Assembly: GCF_040958095.1 (NCBI RefSeq)
Contig: NC_091172.1
Location: 5,939,816 to 6,003,815 of the forward strand
Direction of reading: 5' to 3'
From: Procambarus clarkii
Taxonomy: Eukaryota; Arthropoda; Malacostraca; Decapoda; Cambaridae
Length of the DNA stretch: 64,000 nucleotides
A model generated the notes under the pieces. The model worked only from the letters and a program-made list of their open reading frames with translations, searched no databases and was not told where the DNA came from. The translations under genes were made by a program, and so were the position numbers. This document shows, piece after piece, positions 25,776 to 36,345 of the stretch; the stretch's first letter is position 1; each line of letters opens with the position of its first letter.

Positions 25776-26015
25776 AATGAGGGAGCCGGCCGGCCGAGCG
25801 AACAGCACGCTGTACACGTGATCCTATGGTCCCGGGCTCGATCCCGGGCGCCGGCGAGAAACGATGGGCAGAGTTTCTTTCACCCTATGTCTCTTTACCT
25901 AGCAGTAAATGGGTACCTGGGAGTTAGTCAGCTGTCACGCGCTGCTTCCTCGGGGTGGAGGCCTGGTCGAAGACTGGGCCGCGGGGACACTAAAGCCCCG
26001 AAATCAACTCAAGAT
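25776..26015 (+). repeat. tRNA-derived SINE inserted in LINE-A
   Basis: The tRNA-like head at 25780-25860 has A-box-like GGCCGAGCGAACAGCAC and B box GGGCTCGATCCC. The body matches the SINE at 13243-13490 and the tail is ctcaagat. A 5-bp duplication, AGCAT, flanks it (25771-25775, 26016-26020), and the LINE-A frame continues beyond. Confidence 0.92.
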
Positions 26016-26016
26016 A

Positions 26017-26417
26017 GCATGGAGTCCATATATCTATTCAAGCATAAGACTAAACTGGAAAAGGTTCAAAGGTTTGCCACCAGACTAATTCCAGAACTGA
26101 GGGGTATGAGCTACGAGGAAAGACTACGGGAATTAAACCTCACGTCCCTGGGAGACAGAAGAGTTAGAGGGGACATGATCACCACATTCAAGATTCTCAG
26201 AGGAATTGATAGGGTAGATAAAGACAGACTATTTACCCCAAGGGGCATATGCACTAGGAGATACAGGTGGAAATTCAGTGCGCAAATGAGCCATAGAGAC
26301 ATAAGAAAGAATTTTTTCAGTGTCAGAGTAGTAGACAATTGGAATGCATTAGGAAGTGATGTGGTGGAGGCTGATTCCATACACAGCTTCAAGTATAGAT
26401 ATGATAGAGCCCAATAG
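26017..26417 (+). pseudogene. LINE-A C-terminal region
   Basis: Encodes the same C-terminal block as LINE-B (KTKLEKVQRFATRLIPELRG, YEERLRELNLTSLGDRR, MITTFKILRGIDRVDKDRLF, ending SIHSFKYRYDRAQ and stop). This block is largely open but is joined to SINE sequence on its left. Confidence 0.88.
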
Positions 26418-26573
26418 GCTCAGGAACCTGTACATTAGTTGATTGACAGTTGAAAGGTGGGACCAAAGAGCCAGAGCTCAACCCCCGCAAGCACAATTAG
26501 GTAAATTAGGCAATTAGGTAAGTACACACACCAACCTGCCCCCCCCCCCCCACCATCCACCAACATCCACCAA
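26418..26573 (+). other. LINE-A 3' UTR and minisatellite junction to LINE-B
   Basis: 3' UTR with the phrase gggaccaaagagccagagct shared by the LINE copies, then (aattaggtaagta)-like repeats, a poly-C stretch and two units of the accaacatcc decamer. LINE-B begins directly after. Confidence 0.8.
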
Positions 26574-26575
26574 AC

Positions 26576-27671
26576 AAGTGAACTCGGAGAATGGGCACTA
26601 GAAGAAAACCCAGACATAATAGCACTCATAGAAACAAAGCTAATGAAAACCATAACAAATGCAGTGTTTTCACAGGGCTACTATGTAGTGAGGAAAGAGA
26701 GAGAAGGGGGAGGAGGAGGTGGTGTAGCTTTGCTACTAAGAGAAGGTTGGAGTTTCGAAGAGATGGTAATTCAGAACTGTGAAGGTTTCAGTGACTACAT
26801 ATCAGGCACCATAGCAACTGGAGGACAGAAAATTATAGTAGTAGTCATATATAACCCCCCACCAAATGACTGAAGACCCAGACAGGAATATGATACAAAC
26901 AACTTGGCCACCATCAATATAATAGAGAGACCAGCTTCTGTGGCTAGCAGGAACAGATCCAGACTACTAATCATGGGAGACTTCAACCATGGGAAGATAG
27001 ATTGGGGGAACAGACACCCACATGGAGGCCCAGACACATGGAGAGCTAAGATTGCTGGATGTGGCAACAAGAAACTTTCTAAGTCAACACGTCAAGGGAC
27101 CGACAAGAATGAGAGGAGAGGATGAACGAGCCTTGCTTGATCTGATATTTATCCTAAATGAGTCGGATATAAGGGAAGTTAAGTTGGAAGCCCCCTTGGG
27201 AATGAGTGATCATAGTGTATTGAGCTTTGAGTACCTGGTTGAGCTAGGAATTATCACCCCCAAAAAAGAACTGGGAAACAAAGGGCTGGCGTACCGAAAG
27301 GGAAACTATGAGGAGATGAATAAATTCCTATGGGATATACATTGGGACACAGAACTCGGAACCAAGTCCGTATAAGACATGATGGACTATGTCACCCAAA
27401 AATGTCAGGAGGCTGTAAGCAGGTTTGTCCCAGCCCGACAGGAAAAAACAGAGAAGCAAAGGAAGAATCCGTGGTTTAATAGAAAATGTATGAAAGCAAA
27501 GGAGCTGAACAAAAGGGAATGGAGGAACTTCCGTAATAACAGAACACCAGAAAGTAGAGAGAGATACCAGAGAACCAGGAACGAGTATGTTAGTGTGAGA
27601 AGAGCAGCTGAGAAAAGGTATGAAAATAATATAGCAAATAAAGCCAAGACCGAACCAAAGCTACTACACAG
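26576..27671 (+). pseudogene. LINE-B endonuclease and linker, broken
   Basis: The AP endonuclease motifs GYYVVRKERE, IYNPPPND, MGDFNHGKIDW (intact GDFN) and GMSDHSVLSFEY are visible. Lesions: a TGA after PPPND near 26870 (LINE-A has AGA there), a frame change near 27040, and a CAA-to-TAA nonsense change near 27373. The linker frame 27379-27668 is open until the LTR insertion. Confidence 0.85.
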
Positions 27672-29419
27672 TGTCACGTGGGGGGTGGGCGGTCCGGGGC
27701 TCTGCTAACACTCGGCTGCTAGGGGCTCAAAAGGCCCAAATACTCAGCCCCTCCGACTCCCTGGATTCACCGGAGTCTCCTTGGTCACACAAGATAGGAC
27801 CAACAATGCCCACCTCCGCAGGTCTTTGCTTCCACCACAAAGGGGTGCCACTGATTCACCCTGGAAGCCCTTCAGTCAACCACGGGGAAACTGCTGTTAA
27901 CAGTTCCGGCCTAGACCCGTGGGGGAGTGAAGGAAGACTCAGGCTTACCTATAACCATAACCTCCCTGAGTCTTGCCTGCCAGACAAAAAAAGGTTGCAG
28001 GAACTCCTTTCCCGCCTGTCTTCTCTATCTTCCTCTTAGCAAGGTCGCCAGCTGGGTTATTATATCTGCACCCCAGCAATGCAGTTCAGTGGGTGTATCC
28101 TATATCGTTTGTAGCCAGAAATGTATGCTCATAGAGAAATATCACAAATGGAGGCACACTCAAACACAGTAATAAAATGTGTGGATTTACTGACGCAAAT
28201 TACATGAACACACACACACAATCACAAGTAATACATGAATATGGAATATGGATGATGAGTCTGGAGATCGTCAGCCTCTTCTTCCACGACCTCCAACTCT
28301 CCTTCAACTGGGCAGGAAGACAGGAGTCTCACACTCTCACAGGAGGGCCTCTTCACCACGTCGGCACCTCTTCTTCACTGTCCTGCCATCCATACACACT
28401 GTCCTCTCTGACAGTCCTGGACACAAGCTGCCTTGCAGCCTATTCTACTATTAAAGTAATAAAGTCTTGCTGCCACATACACAAGTAAATATTGTGGCCT
28501 AACTAGCCTACTCATACAAGGGGTAATGGGAGGGAAAAATGATCTACCTTACACTCCTGGCTCACGACGCCTGTCCCTCGATGGTGTGAGGTTCCCACGC
28601 TTCCTTGGGTCGATCCTCGACGATCCAGGGCGTTCCACAGGTCCTCAGGTGTCGTGAAGCCTTCGCGTCGTCGCCGTTCCAATCCCTGAGATTCAGCTGC
28701 CCCAATCCTGGTTCATCGATGGGCGCTGAGCTAATCACTATCTTTCCCCACACTCGCCTCTCCCACAGGGCGTCGCTCCTTGTCCTAGGCACGGTGTCGT
28801 CCTTCCAAGATTCTCAGTGGATGTGACCCCAGTCACAGCTAGCTTGCTCGCCCACCTTCCAGACCTCAACGTCCAGCCAGCGGCGCCGCCCAGCGTCGTC
28901 GCCGACTATTTTCCAAGTTTGGGCACTTCTCTGCTCACTGAACTTGGTTCCTCTTTGGCTTCCCAGAAGCGCAGGGTCTCCAATAACTATGGTGGGCAAC
29001 GAAGGCCAGCTCAATCCACTGAACAAGGCTTGCAGAGCCTCCAATCCTTGAGAGCAGACCGAGGCGCGTCCTGTCGCTTCCACGGTCAGTACAACTCTGA
29101 CGTTGGCGCCGCCCGGGGCACTCGGTGACGTCATGGCGGGCCCTGATTTGTCGCCCGCGACCTACGTCGGCCAATCCGCGATTGACTAATGTCCCTTCCA
29201 AAAGGTCACATCTGCCGTAGGGGATACTGTTTCATTTTATAACAGGGCGCCAATTTTCCTTTATTTACAACTTATAATATAACCTCATTCCATTAAATGG
29301 CAGCCGGTTTGGTCGCCACATATATCATTAGACTCCCTGAACCTCAGAGAATCAGTAGGGAGAGCTGATATGACTCTTTAAGCCGGCAAACGAAAGAAAT
29401 AGGAGAGGGCACCGTAACA
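27672..29419 (-). repeat. 3' LTR (1,748 bp) of the Gag-protease element
   Basis: On the minus strand it begins TGTTACGGTG at 29419 and ends CACGTGACA at 27672. The open frames inside (for example 28177-28488) are duplicated exactly in the other LTR and carry no known domain. Confidence 0.95.
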
Positions 29420-29420
29420 T

Positions 29421-29432
29421 ACCCCTCCCCTT
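29421..29432 (-). promoter_or_regulatory. Polypurine tract
   Basis: Minus-strand AAGGGGAGGGGT lies one base before the 3' LTR start. Confidence 0.85.
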
Positions 29433-29475
29433 AAAATAAGAGTCATATCGGAAGAGCAGCACTCAAGAGGGCAAT

Positions 29476-32424
29476 CTATACTCTTGCTCCCTCCGTTCCT
29501 GAAGTGTCACTCCTCCAGTTGGTGACGTGGCTCGTACCACCTTGCCAGTCACTTGCCTCATTGTATCTCCACCTCGTATAGTACCGGGTGTGATGGGTGT
29601 TCCCTGAACACCTACAAGAAATCCTCTCTCCGTGGCTACGAGTGTACTCCCACGGCTCGTTACCACTGTAAGATTCAGTGCATGCAGCGCCTCCACCGCG
29701 TCGTGCACTCCGAGATAGTCTTGCATTTCCATTGCGTCCTACAGGTACTCCATGTTTCCTCCCATGATCTCCTCTTCGCCAATCTTCTCTCTTCTCGGTT
29801 CCTCTTCTCCCGTAGGTGCGTTGTCTCCTCACAGTGGCACTTGTAACCTGTACTCCATCCAGCAGCTCCCTCTCTTCCACACTAGGCTTTTGCGATGGCC
29901 CAATGCCCCTCTGGTTAAGCTGGCGCCTACCCTGGGTGTACCTATTCCCTGCTTTCTTCGTATTGCCTTTCCTATACCACTCGCTCCTTCGTTCCCGACG
30001 AACATCTTCACTCCTCCATGAGATTTTCTTCCCTGCAGACGTCTTCTTCGGTTCGTGGTTGGGCTCTTCCACCTCCCTGTGGCTCACCTCACCACGGTGG
30101 TTCATCTTGCACCTACCACTATTCATCTGGCCGGCATAGGGTGCCTTGCGTCGTGGCTCCTCCACTCTGCCCCTCACTGCCGTTCGCTCATCCACTGAGC
30201 TTACTTTATTCACGTTTCTGTATGGAGGGAGTGCGGTCTGCAGCCTCTTCACCGCCCCAGGCGTTTGTACAGCTGCTCCTCGCCACTCCTCCACACTCAT
30301 CATCAGGCTTAGTCGGAGGTCCCCGTCGGGGTTTTCCACAACCTCCGACGACCTCTCTGCACTCTCGCCCTCGTTGTCGTCGTCTCTGGCGACGTTTTCC
30401 CTGGCGAAGTCGGCTTCCTCACGACCATCTGGAACGACCGATACCTCACCTGGCAGGGTTGTACCGCTGCTTGCAACATAGGCACTCCTGGCCCAATCGG
30501 GTTGTATCCTGCCTCCTCCGAGGTCATTACCCAGCACCATCTGTACATGCTCTAGGGGTAACTTAGGGGCTACAGCTACTATAGCTTTCTCGACTCCGCA
30601 GTCGGCAATCAGCTGTACTTCGTGAAGTGGCAACCTGTATTCCTCCCCCACACTGCGTATCCTCACCACTCCCACAGGTGAATCATTAAATTCCTTGGGG
30701 AGAATACTCCTGGTCACCACACTTATGTCAGCACCCGTATCTCGAAGCACGGCAACCTCCACTGGGTCTGACCTTCCAAACTTCACGTTGGCCCCGAAAA
30801 CGAAGGGATGTTCACCCAACTTCATTTCCCAACCATTCACGTTGGGTCCACTATAATATGGGGTGTGAACAAACACTCTCTCCTCTTCCAACATTAATCC
30901 TACATTCCTTTGGTGCTCCTCACACTCGCGGGCATAATGTCCTCTCACACCACAGTTGTAGCATCGGCCACCTCCCCTGGGCGGCCACTCGCTAGTCACT
31001 CTGGCGGTACCACTTGCAGACGTCCCCTGGGTCCTCCTTGGATTCCCTGTCGTCGTATCCGGGACTGCAGCACTTGCTCCCGAGTTAGGTCCACTGCTCA
31101 CAGCTTGGGGCTTCCTCCCCGCGTCTCTTGAGCTCTTGAACCGCGTCACTTCATCGGGCACACTACTCATGGGAGAGTCCCCACTCGTCCTCGCTCCTCC
31201 TGAACTCCTAAAGTTCCCTCCCGACCTGGGGTAAGGCGAGTGTCTGGGCGGCCACTCCCTCCTGATATGTAGTGCCTCCTCCAGCATGTCGGCTCGATCC
31301 GCTGCAGCCTTCAGGTCCTTAATACCTGCTTCTCTCACCCTTACTCGCAACTCAGGATGGAGCACCGACATGAACTTCTCCATCACTATCAGTCGTTTAA
31401 CATCATCCACCGACTCCGCTTCCTCCGCCTTCAACCATCGTAGGAATTTCCGTTCCATATCCCTGGCGGTCTCGGCGTAAGTCTTTCCCGACGCTCTTGT
31501 ACACTCTCTGAACCGCTTCCGGTACATCTCCGGAGTCAGCCGGAATGAGTGGAGAACCGCATTCTTAATCGCATCATAACTAGTACACTCCTCTAGGTCC
31601 AGCATGTTATAGGCTTCCCGGGCCTCACCAGTCAACCTGCCCTGGACCAGAGCAGCCCAATCATCTTCCGGCCACTCCTTCAGAGTCGCTATCCGTTCAA
31701 AGTGTTCGAAGAACGCCTCAGCTTCTTGTGGTTCGAACGTAGGTAAGTCACGTTCCCTTACCTTGAGGTCATCCCGCCGTGCAGGTAGTGAGGGCAGACC
31801 ACGTTCAACGCGACGCAATTCGACTTCTTTCTTTGCCTTTATCTCCTCCAGTCGCAGTTGTCTCTCTCCTTCTTCTCGCTGCAGCCGAGCTTCTCGCTCC
31901 TCTCGCTGCAGCTGCAGCCGTGCTTCTCGCTCACCTCGCTGCAGCTCAGCTGCACGTTCCTCTCGCTGCATTTGCGCTTCTCTTTCCTCTCGTCGCAGCT
32001 GGGCTTCCAGTTGCATCTTCATTATTTCCAGTTGCAGGCTCCTCTTACTACAGCTGGACCTTCCACTGCTCCCATGTTCACTGTGAATTCTCTCCACACT
32101 GGTAGGCGCTTGGGGTGGCCCTAGTCGGGATGGTTCACCTTGCGACGGCTCTCCTCGGGACGGCTCCTCTTGAGATGGCTCCTCTCCCGTCGCTTCCTCT
32201 CGAGCTGTGAGCTGTGCCATGATCTCTATCCTTCGCTCCGCTACCTTAGTCGTCCTCAACCTGATCCCAAAGTGGTTTGCCACTTGTTGGAGCTGGGCCT
32301 TGGTACACTCTTCCAAAATTCTCTCGTCCCTTGTGTCAATAAATTTCTTTACTTTGTCTTCCTCCATCTCTATATCATTGAGCATACACGACAGCACAGA
32401 CAAGTTAGTAGGCACTAATTTCAC
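29476..32424 (-). CDS. gag: Gag-protease polyprotein with long basic tail, no RT
   Basis: 982 codons, uninterrupted. Residues 125-210 form a charged coiled coil (REEREA/LQREE repeats). The capsid is at about 228-385; its second half (about 300-385, with DVKRLIVMEKFMSVLHPELRVRV) is SCAN-like and collinear with the Gag of the 17368-24570 element. Zinc knuckle CYNCGVRGHYAREC is at 489-502, protease DTGAD at 562-566, and its closing block VLGNDLGGG near 630-638. The remaining 340 residues are Arg/Lys/Gly-rich with no recognisable domain. The start could be this ATG or the one 13 codons later. An overlapping 89-codon frame at 29463-29732 may be the real reading near the end. Confidence 0.9.
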   Translation of the reverse strand: MKLVPTNLSVLSCMLNDIEMEEDKVKKFIDTRDERILEECTKAQLQQVANHFGIRLRTTKVAERRIEIMAQLTAREEATGEEPSQEEPSRGEPSQGEPSRLGPPQAPTSVERIHSEHGSSGRSSCSKRSLQLEIMKMQLEAQLRREEREAQMQREERAAELQRGEREARLQLQREEREARLQREEGERQLRLEEIKAKKEVELRRVERGLPSLPARRDDLKVRERDLPTFEPQEAEAFFEHFERIATLKEWPEDDWAALVQGRLTGEAREAYNMLDLEECTSYDAIKNAVLHSFRLTPEMYRKRFRECTRASGKTYAETARDMERKFLRWLKAEEAESVDDVKRLIVMEKFMSVLHPELRVRVREAGIKDLKAAADRADMLEEALHIRREWPPRHSPYPRSGGNFRSSGGARTSGDSPMSSVPDEVTRFKSSRDAGRKPQAVSSGPNSGASAAVPDTTTGNPRRTQGTSASGTARVTSEWPPRGGGRCYNCGVRGHYARECEEHQRNVGLMLEEERVFVHTPYYSGPNVNGWEMKLGEHPFVFGANVKFGRSDPVEVAVLRDTGADISVVTRSILPKEFNDSPVGVVRIRSVGEEYRLPLHEVQLIADCGVEKAIVAVAPKLPLEHVQMVLGNDLGGGRIQPDWARSAYVASSGTTLPGEVSVVPDGREEADFARENVARDDDNEGESAERSSEVVENPDGDLRLSLMMSVEEWRGAAVQTPGAVKRLQTALPPYRNVNKVSSVDERTAVRGRVEEPRRKAPYAGQMNSGRCKMNHRGEVSHREVEEPNHEPKKTSAGKKISWRSEDVRRERRSEWYRKGNTKKAGNRYTQGRRQLNQRGIGPSQKPSVEERELLDGVQVTSATVRRQRTYGRRGTEKREDWRRGDHGRKHGVPVGRNGNARLSRSARRGGGAACTESYSGNEPWEYTRSHGERISCRCSGNTHHTRYYTRWRYNEASDWQGGTSHVTNWRSDTSGTEGARV

Positions 32425-32581
32425 CGTTTCAGTCCCTTAGCTGGTTGAGTAACAGTACCACCGAATTCACTGGCCACACTGTATTAGTACCCTGGCAACA
32501 CTTGTCTTGCAATTTGGTCCACACTGTAGCTTGATCCACGCTTCCTGGCGAAGTTCCCAGTTCTTGGCTACTGGGGTTCGA

Positions 32582-32599
32582 ATCCTGGCAAGGTCGCCA
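32582..32599 (-). promoter_or_regulatory. Primer-binding site, unusual extended tRNA complement
   Basis: Minus-strand TGGCGACCTTGCCAGG starts seven bases after the 5' LTR. Read on the plus strand, 32572-32599 resembles a whole tRNA 3' end: a T-loop GGTTCGAATCC, an acceptor-like stretch and the terminal CCA. The tRNA type is not assigned. Confidence 0.6.
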
Positions 32600-32606
32600 G
32601 TTCTCT

Positions 32607-34354
32607 TGTCACGTGGGGGGTGGGCGGTCCGGGGCTCTGCTAACACTCGGCTGCTAGGGGCTCAAAAGGCCCAAATACTCAGCCCCTCCGACTCCCTGGA
32701 TTCACCGGAGTCTCCTTGGTCACACAAGATAGGACCAACAATGCCCACCTCCGCAGGTCTTTGCTTCCACCACAAAGGGGTGCCACTGATTCACCCTGGA
32801 AGCCCTTCAGTCAACCACGGGGAAACTGCTGTTAACAGTTCCGGCCTAGACCCGTGGGGGAGTGAAGGAAGACTCAGGCTTACCTATAACCATAACCTCC
32901 CTGAGTCTTGCCTGCCAGACAAAAAAAGGTTGCAGGAACTCCTTTCCCGCCTGTCTTCTCTATCTTCCTCTTAGCAAGGTCGCCAGCTGGGTTATTATAT
33001 CTGCACCCCAGCAATGCAGTTCAGTGGGTGTATCCTATATCGTTTGTAGCCAGAAATGTATGCTCATAGAGAAATATCACAAATGGAGGCACACTCAAAC
33101 ACAGTAATAAAATGTGTGGATTTACTGACGCAAATTACATGAACACACACACACAATCACAAGTAATACATGAATATGGAATATGGATGATGAGTCTGGA
33201 GATCGTCAGCCTCTTCTTCCACGACCTCCAACTCTCCTTCAACTGGGCAGGAAGACAGGAGTCTCACACTCTCACAGGAGGGCCTCTTCACCACGTCGGC
33301 ACCTCTTCTTCACTGTCCTGCCATCCATACACACTGTCCTCTCTGACAGTCCTGGACACAAGCTGCCTTGCAGCCTATTCTACTATTAAAGTAATAAAGT
33401 CTTGCTGCCACATACACAAGTAAATATTGTGGCCTAACTAGCCTACTCATACAAGGGGTAATGGGAGGGAAAAATGATCTACCTTACACTCCTGGCTCAC
33501 GACGCCTGTCCCTCGATGGTGTGAGGTTCCCACGCTTCCTTGGGTCGATCCTCGACGATCCAGGGCGTTCCACAGGTCCTCAGGTGTCGTGAAGCCTTCG
33601 CGTCGTCGCCGTTCCAATCCCTGAGATTCAGCTGCCCCAATCCTGGTTCATCGATGGGCGCTGAGCTAATCACTATCTTTCCCCACACTCGCCTCTCCCA
33701 CAGGGCGTCGCTCCTTGTCCTAGGCACGGTGTCGTCCTTCCAAGATTCTCAGTGGATGTGACCCCAGTCACAGCTAGCTTGCTCGCCCACCTTCCAGACC
33801 TCAACGTCCAGCCAGCGGCGCCGCCCAGCGTCGTCGCCGACTATTTTCCAAGTTTGGGCACTTCTCTGCTCACTGAACTTGGTTCCTCTTTGGCTTCCCA
33901 GAAGCGCAGGGTCTCCAATAACTATGGTGGGCAACGAAGGCCAGCTCAATCCACTGAACAAGGCTTGCAGAGCCTCCAATCCTTGAGAGCAGACCGAGGC
34001 GCGTCCTGTCGCTTCCACGGTCAGTACAACTCTGACGTTGGCGCCGCCCGGGGCACTCGGTGACGTCATGGCGGACCCTGATTTGTCGCCCGCGACCTAC
34101 GTCGGCCAATCCGCGATTGACTAATGTCCCTTCCAAAAGGTCACATCTGCCGTAGGGGATACTGTTTCATTTTATAACAGGGCGCCAATTTTCCTTTATT
34201 TACAACTTATAATATAACCTCATTCCATTAAATGGCAGCCGGTTTGGTCGCCACATATATCATTAGACTCCCTGAACCTCAGAGAATCAGTAGGGAGAGC
34301 TGATATGACTCTTTAAGCCGGCAAACGAAAGAAATAGGAGAGGGCACCGTAACA
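32607..34354 (-). repeat. 5' LTR (1,748 bp) of the Gag-protease element
   Basis: Offset exactly 4,935 bases from the other LTR with almost no differences. It ends at 34354 and is followed by the ACAG duplication and LINE-B sequence. Confidence 0.95.
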
Positions 34355-36052
34355 ACAGTCACATCAGGAGGACGACAACAGTGAAGGAACAGGTGATGAA
34401 ACTTAGGGTGGGCGAGGACAGGTACACAGAAAATGACAAAGAGGTGTGTGAAGAACTCAACAAAAGGTTCCAGGAGGTCTTTATAATAGAACAGGGAGAA
34501 GTCACGGCGCTAGGAGAGGTGGCAGCAAACCAGGTGACCTTGGATAGGTTCGAAATTATAAGAGATGAGGTCAAGAAGCACCTATTGGAGCTGGATGTGA
34601 GAAAAGCTGTTGGGCCGGACGGAATCTCACCATGGGTATTGTAAGAGTGTGCAGGAGCACTTTGCTTGCCACTCTCCATAGTGTATAGTAGGTCACTGGA
34701 AACGGGAGACCTACCAGAAATATGGAAGACTTCTAATGTAGTACCAATACACAAAAAGGGTGATAGACAAGAGGCACTGAACTACAGGCCAGTGTCCTTA
34801 ACTTGTATACCATGCAAGGTGATGGAGAAGATTGTGAGAAAAAAAAACCTAGTAACACATCTGGAGAGAAGAGACTTCGTGACAACCCATCAACATGGGT
34901 TCAGGGAGGGTACATCTTGCCTTACAGGCTTGATAGAATTCTATGATCAAGTGACAAAGATTAGGCAAGAAAGAGAAGGATGGGCTGACTGCATTTTTTT
35001 GGACTGTCGGAAAGCCTTTGACACAGTACCCCATAAAAGGTTGATGCATAAGCTGGAGAAACAGGCAGGAGTAACTGGTAGGGCGCTCCAGTGGATAAGG
35101 GAGTACCTAAGCAATAGGAAGCAGAGAGTTACAGTAAGGGGTGAGACCTCAGAATGGCGTGAAGTCACTAGTGGAGTCCCACAGGGCTCTGTACTTGGAC
35201 CTATCCAGTTTCTGATATACGTAAATGATCTCCTAGAGGGTATAGACTCATTCCTCTCAATGTTTGCTGACGACGCCAAAATTATGAGAAGGATTAAGAC
35301 AGAGGAGGACTGTTTGAGGCTTCAAGAAGACCTGGACAAGCTGCAGGAATGGTCGAACAAATGGCTGTTAGAGTTTAACCCAAGCAAATGTAATGGAGAT
35401 AGGGGTAGGAAGCAGGAGACCAGATACAAGGTATCATTTGGGAGATGAGATACTTCAAGAGTTAGAGAGAGAGAAAGACCTGGGGGTTGATATCACGCCA
35501 GACCTGTCCCCTGAAGCTCATATCAAGAGGATAACATCAGCAGCATATGCCAGGTTGGCTAACATAAGAACGGCCTTTAGAAACTTGTGTAAGGAATCTT
35601 TCAGAACATTATATACCACATATGTCAGACCAGTCCTGGAGTATGCGGCTCCAGCATGGAGTCCATATCTAGTCAAGCATAAGACTAAACTGGAAAAGGT
35701 TCAAAGGTTTGCCACCAGACTAGTACCCGAGCTGAGAGGTATGAGCTACGAGGAGAGACTACGGGAATTAAACCTCACTTCGTTGGAAGACAGGAGAATT
35801 AGGGGGGACATGATCACAACATTGAAGATTCTCAAGGGAATCGACAGGGTTGATAAAGACAGGCTATTTAACACAAGGGGCACACGCACTAAGGGACACA
35901 GGTGGAAACTGAGTGCCCAAATGAGCCACAGAGATATTAGAAAGAACTTTTTTAGTATCAGAGTGGTTGACAAATGGAATGCATTAGGCAGTGATGTGGT
36001 GGAGGCTGACTCCATACACAGTTTCAAGTGTAGATATGATAGAACCCAATAG
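34355..36052 (+). pseudogene. LINE-B reverse transcriptase and C-terminus, broken
   Basis: RT motifs: VRKAVGPDGISPWVL, RPVSLTCIPCKVMEKIV, HGFREGTSCLTGL, IFLDCRKAFDTVPH (motif A), SGVPQGSVLGP (motif B) and MFADDAKIM (motif C, near 35268). Lesions: AAA-to-TAA in the codon after WVL (34642-34644) and a frame-changing deletion near 35391. The rest to 36052 is open and ends SIHSFKCRYDRTQ. LINE RT copies its RNA onto a nicked target. Confidence 0.9.
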
Positions 36053-36162
36053 GCTCAGGAACCTGTACACCTGTTGATTGATCTGTTGAGAGGCGGGACC
36101 AAAGAGCCAGAGCTCAACCCCCCGTAAGCACAACTAGGTGAGTACAACCAGGTGAGTACCAA

Positions 36163-36345
36163 CCTGCCCCCCACCATCCACCAACATCCACCAACACACA
36201 CCAACCTGCCCCCACCATCCACCAACCTGCACCCACCATCCACCAACCTGCACCCACCATCCACCAATATCCACCAACATCCACCAACCTGCCCCAACCA
36301 TCCACCAACCTGCCCCCACCATCCACCAATATCCACCAACTACAC
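36163..36345. repeat. Minisatellite (ccaccaacat / aacctgcccc)n between LINE-B and LINE-C
   Basis: About 180 bp of degenerate units (accatccaccaacctgcccc, accaacatcc). The same units follow LINE-A and LINE-C. Confidence 0.9.

Larger units (their letters stand above)
15300..26527 (+). mobile_element. LINE-A: CR1/L2-like non-LTR retrotransposon, interrupted
   Basis: Its pieces in order are an ORF1-like region (15315-16035), an endonuclease region (16130-16850), a linker (to 17367), then after the LTR insertion an RT (24571-25770) and C-terminal region (26017-26417), with a 3' UTR ending in short (aattaggtaagtac)-type repeats near 26520. It is interrupted by the LTR element at 17368-24570 and a SINE at 25776-26015. 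Many stops and frameshifts show it is old. The order EN then RT and the sequence motifs fit the CR1/L2 group. Confidence 0.85.
27672..34354 (-). mobile_element. Non-autonomous Gag-protease LTR retrotransposon with near-identical LTRs
   Basis: LTRs at 27672-29419 and 32607-34354 are both 1,748 bp; I noticed a single difference (29140 G, 34075 A). A 4-bp duplication ACAG (27668-27671, 34355-34358) flanks the element in LINE-B. On the minus strand it has a 5' LTR (right), a primer site starting TGGCGACC at 32599, a Gag-protease ORF, a polypurine tract and a 3' LTR (left). The internal region is only 3.2 kb and contains no RT, RNase H or integrase. LTR identity implies a recent insertion, so enzymes were presumably supplied by a relative. 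Confidence 0.93.
26574..36160 (+). mobile_element. LINE-B: second CR1/L2-like LINE, 5'-truncated and interrupted
   Basis: The sequence begins inside the endonuclease region, directly after minisatellite units. Endonuclease 26574-27671, then a 6.7-kb minus-strand LTR element (27672-34354), then RT and C-terminal region (34355-36052), and a 3' UTR with caactaggtgagtac repeats. It is less decayed than LINE-A. Confidence 0.88.

Noticed and set aside
28177..28488. Frames of about 100 codons duplicated at 33112-33423
   Set aside because: They are identical because the two LTRs are identical, not because of coding constraint.
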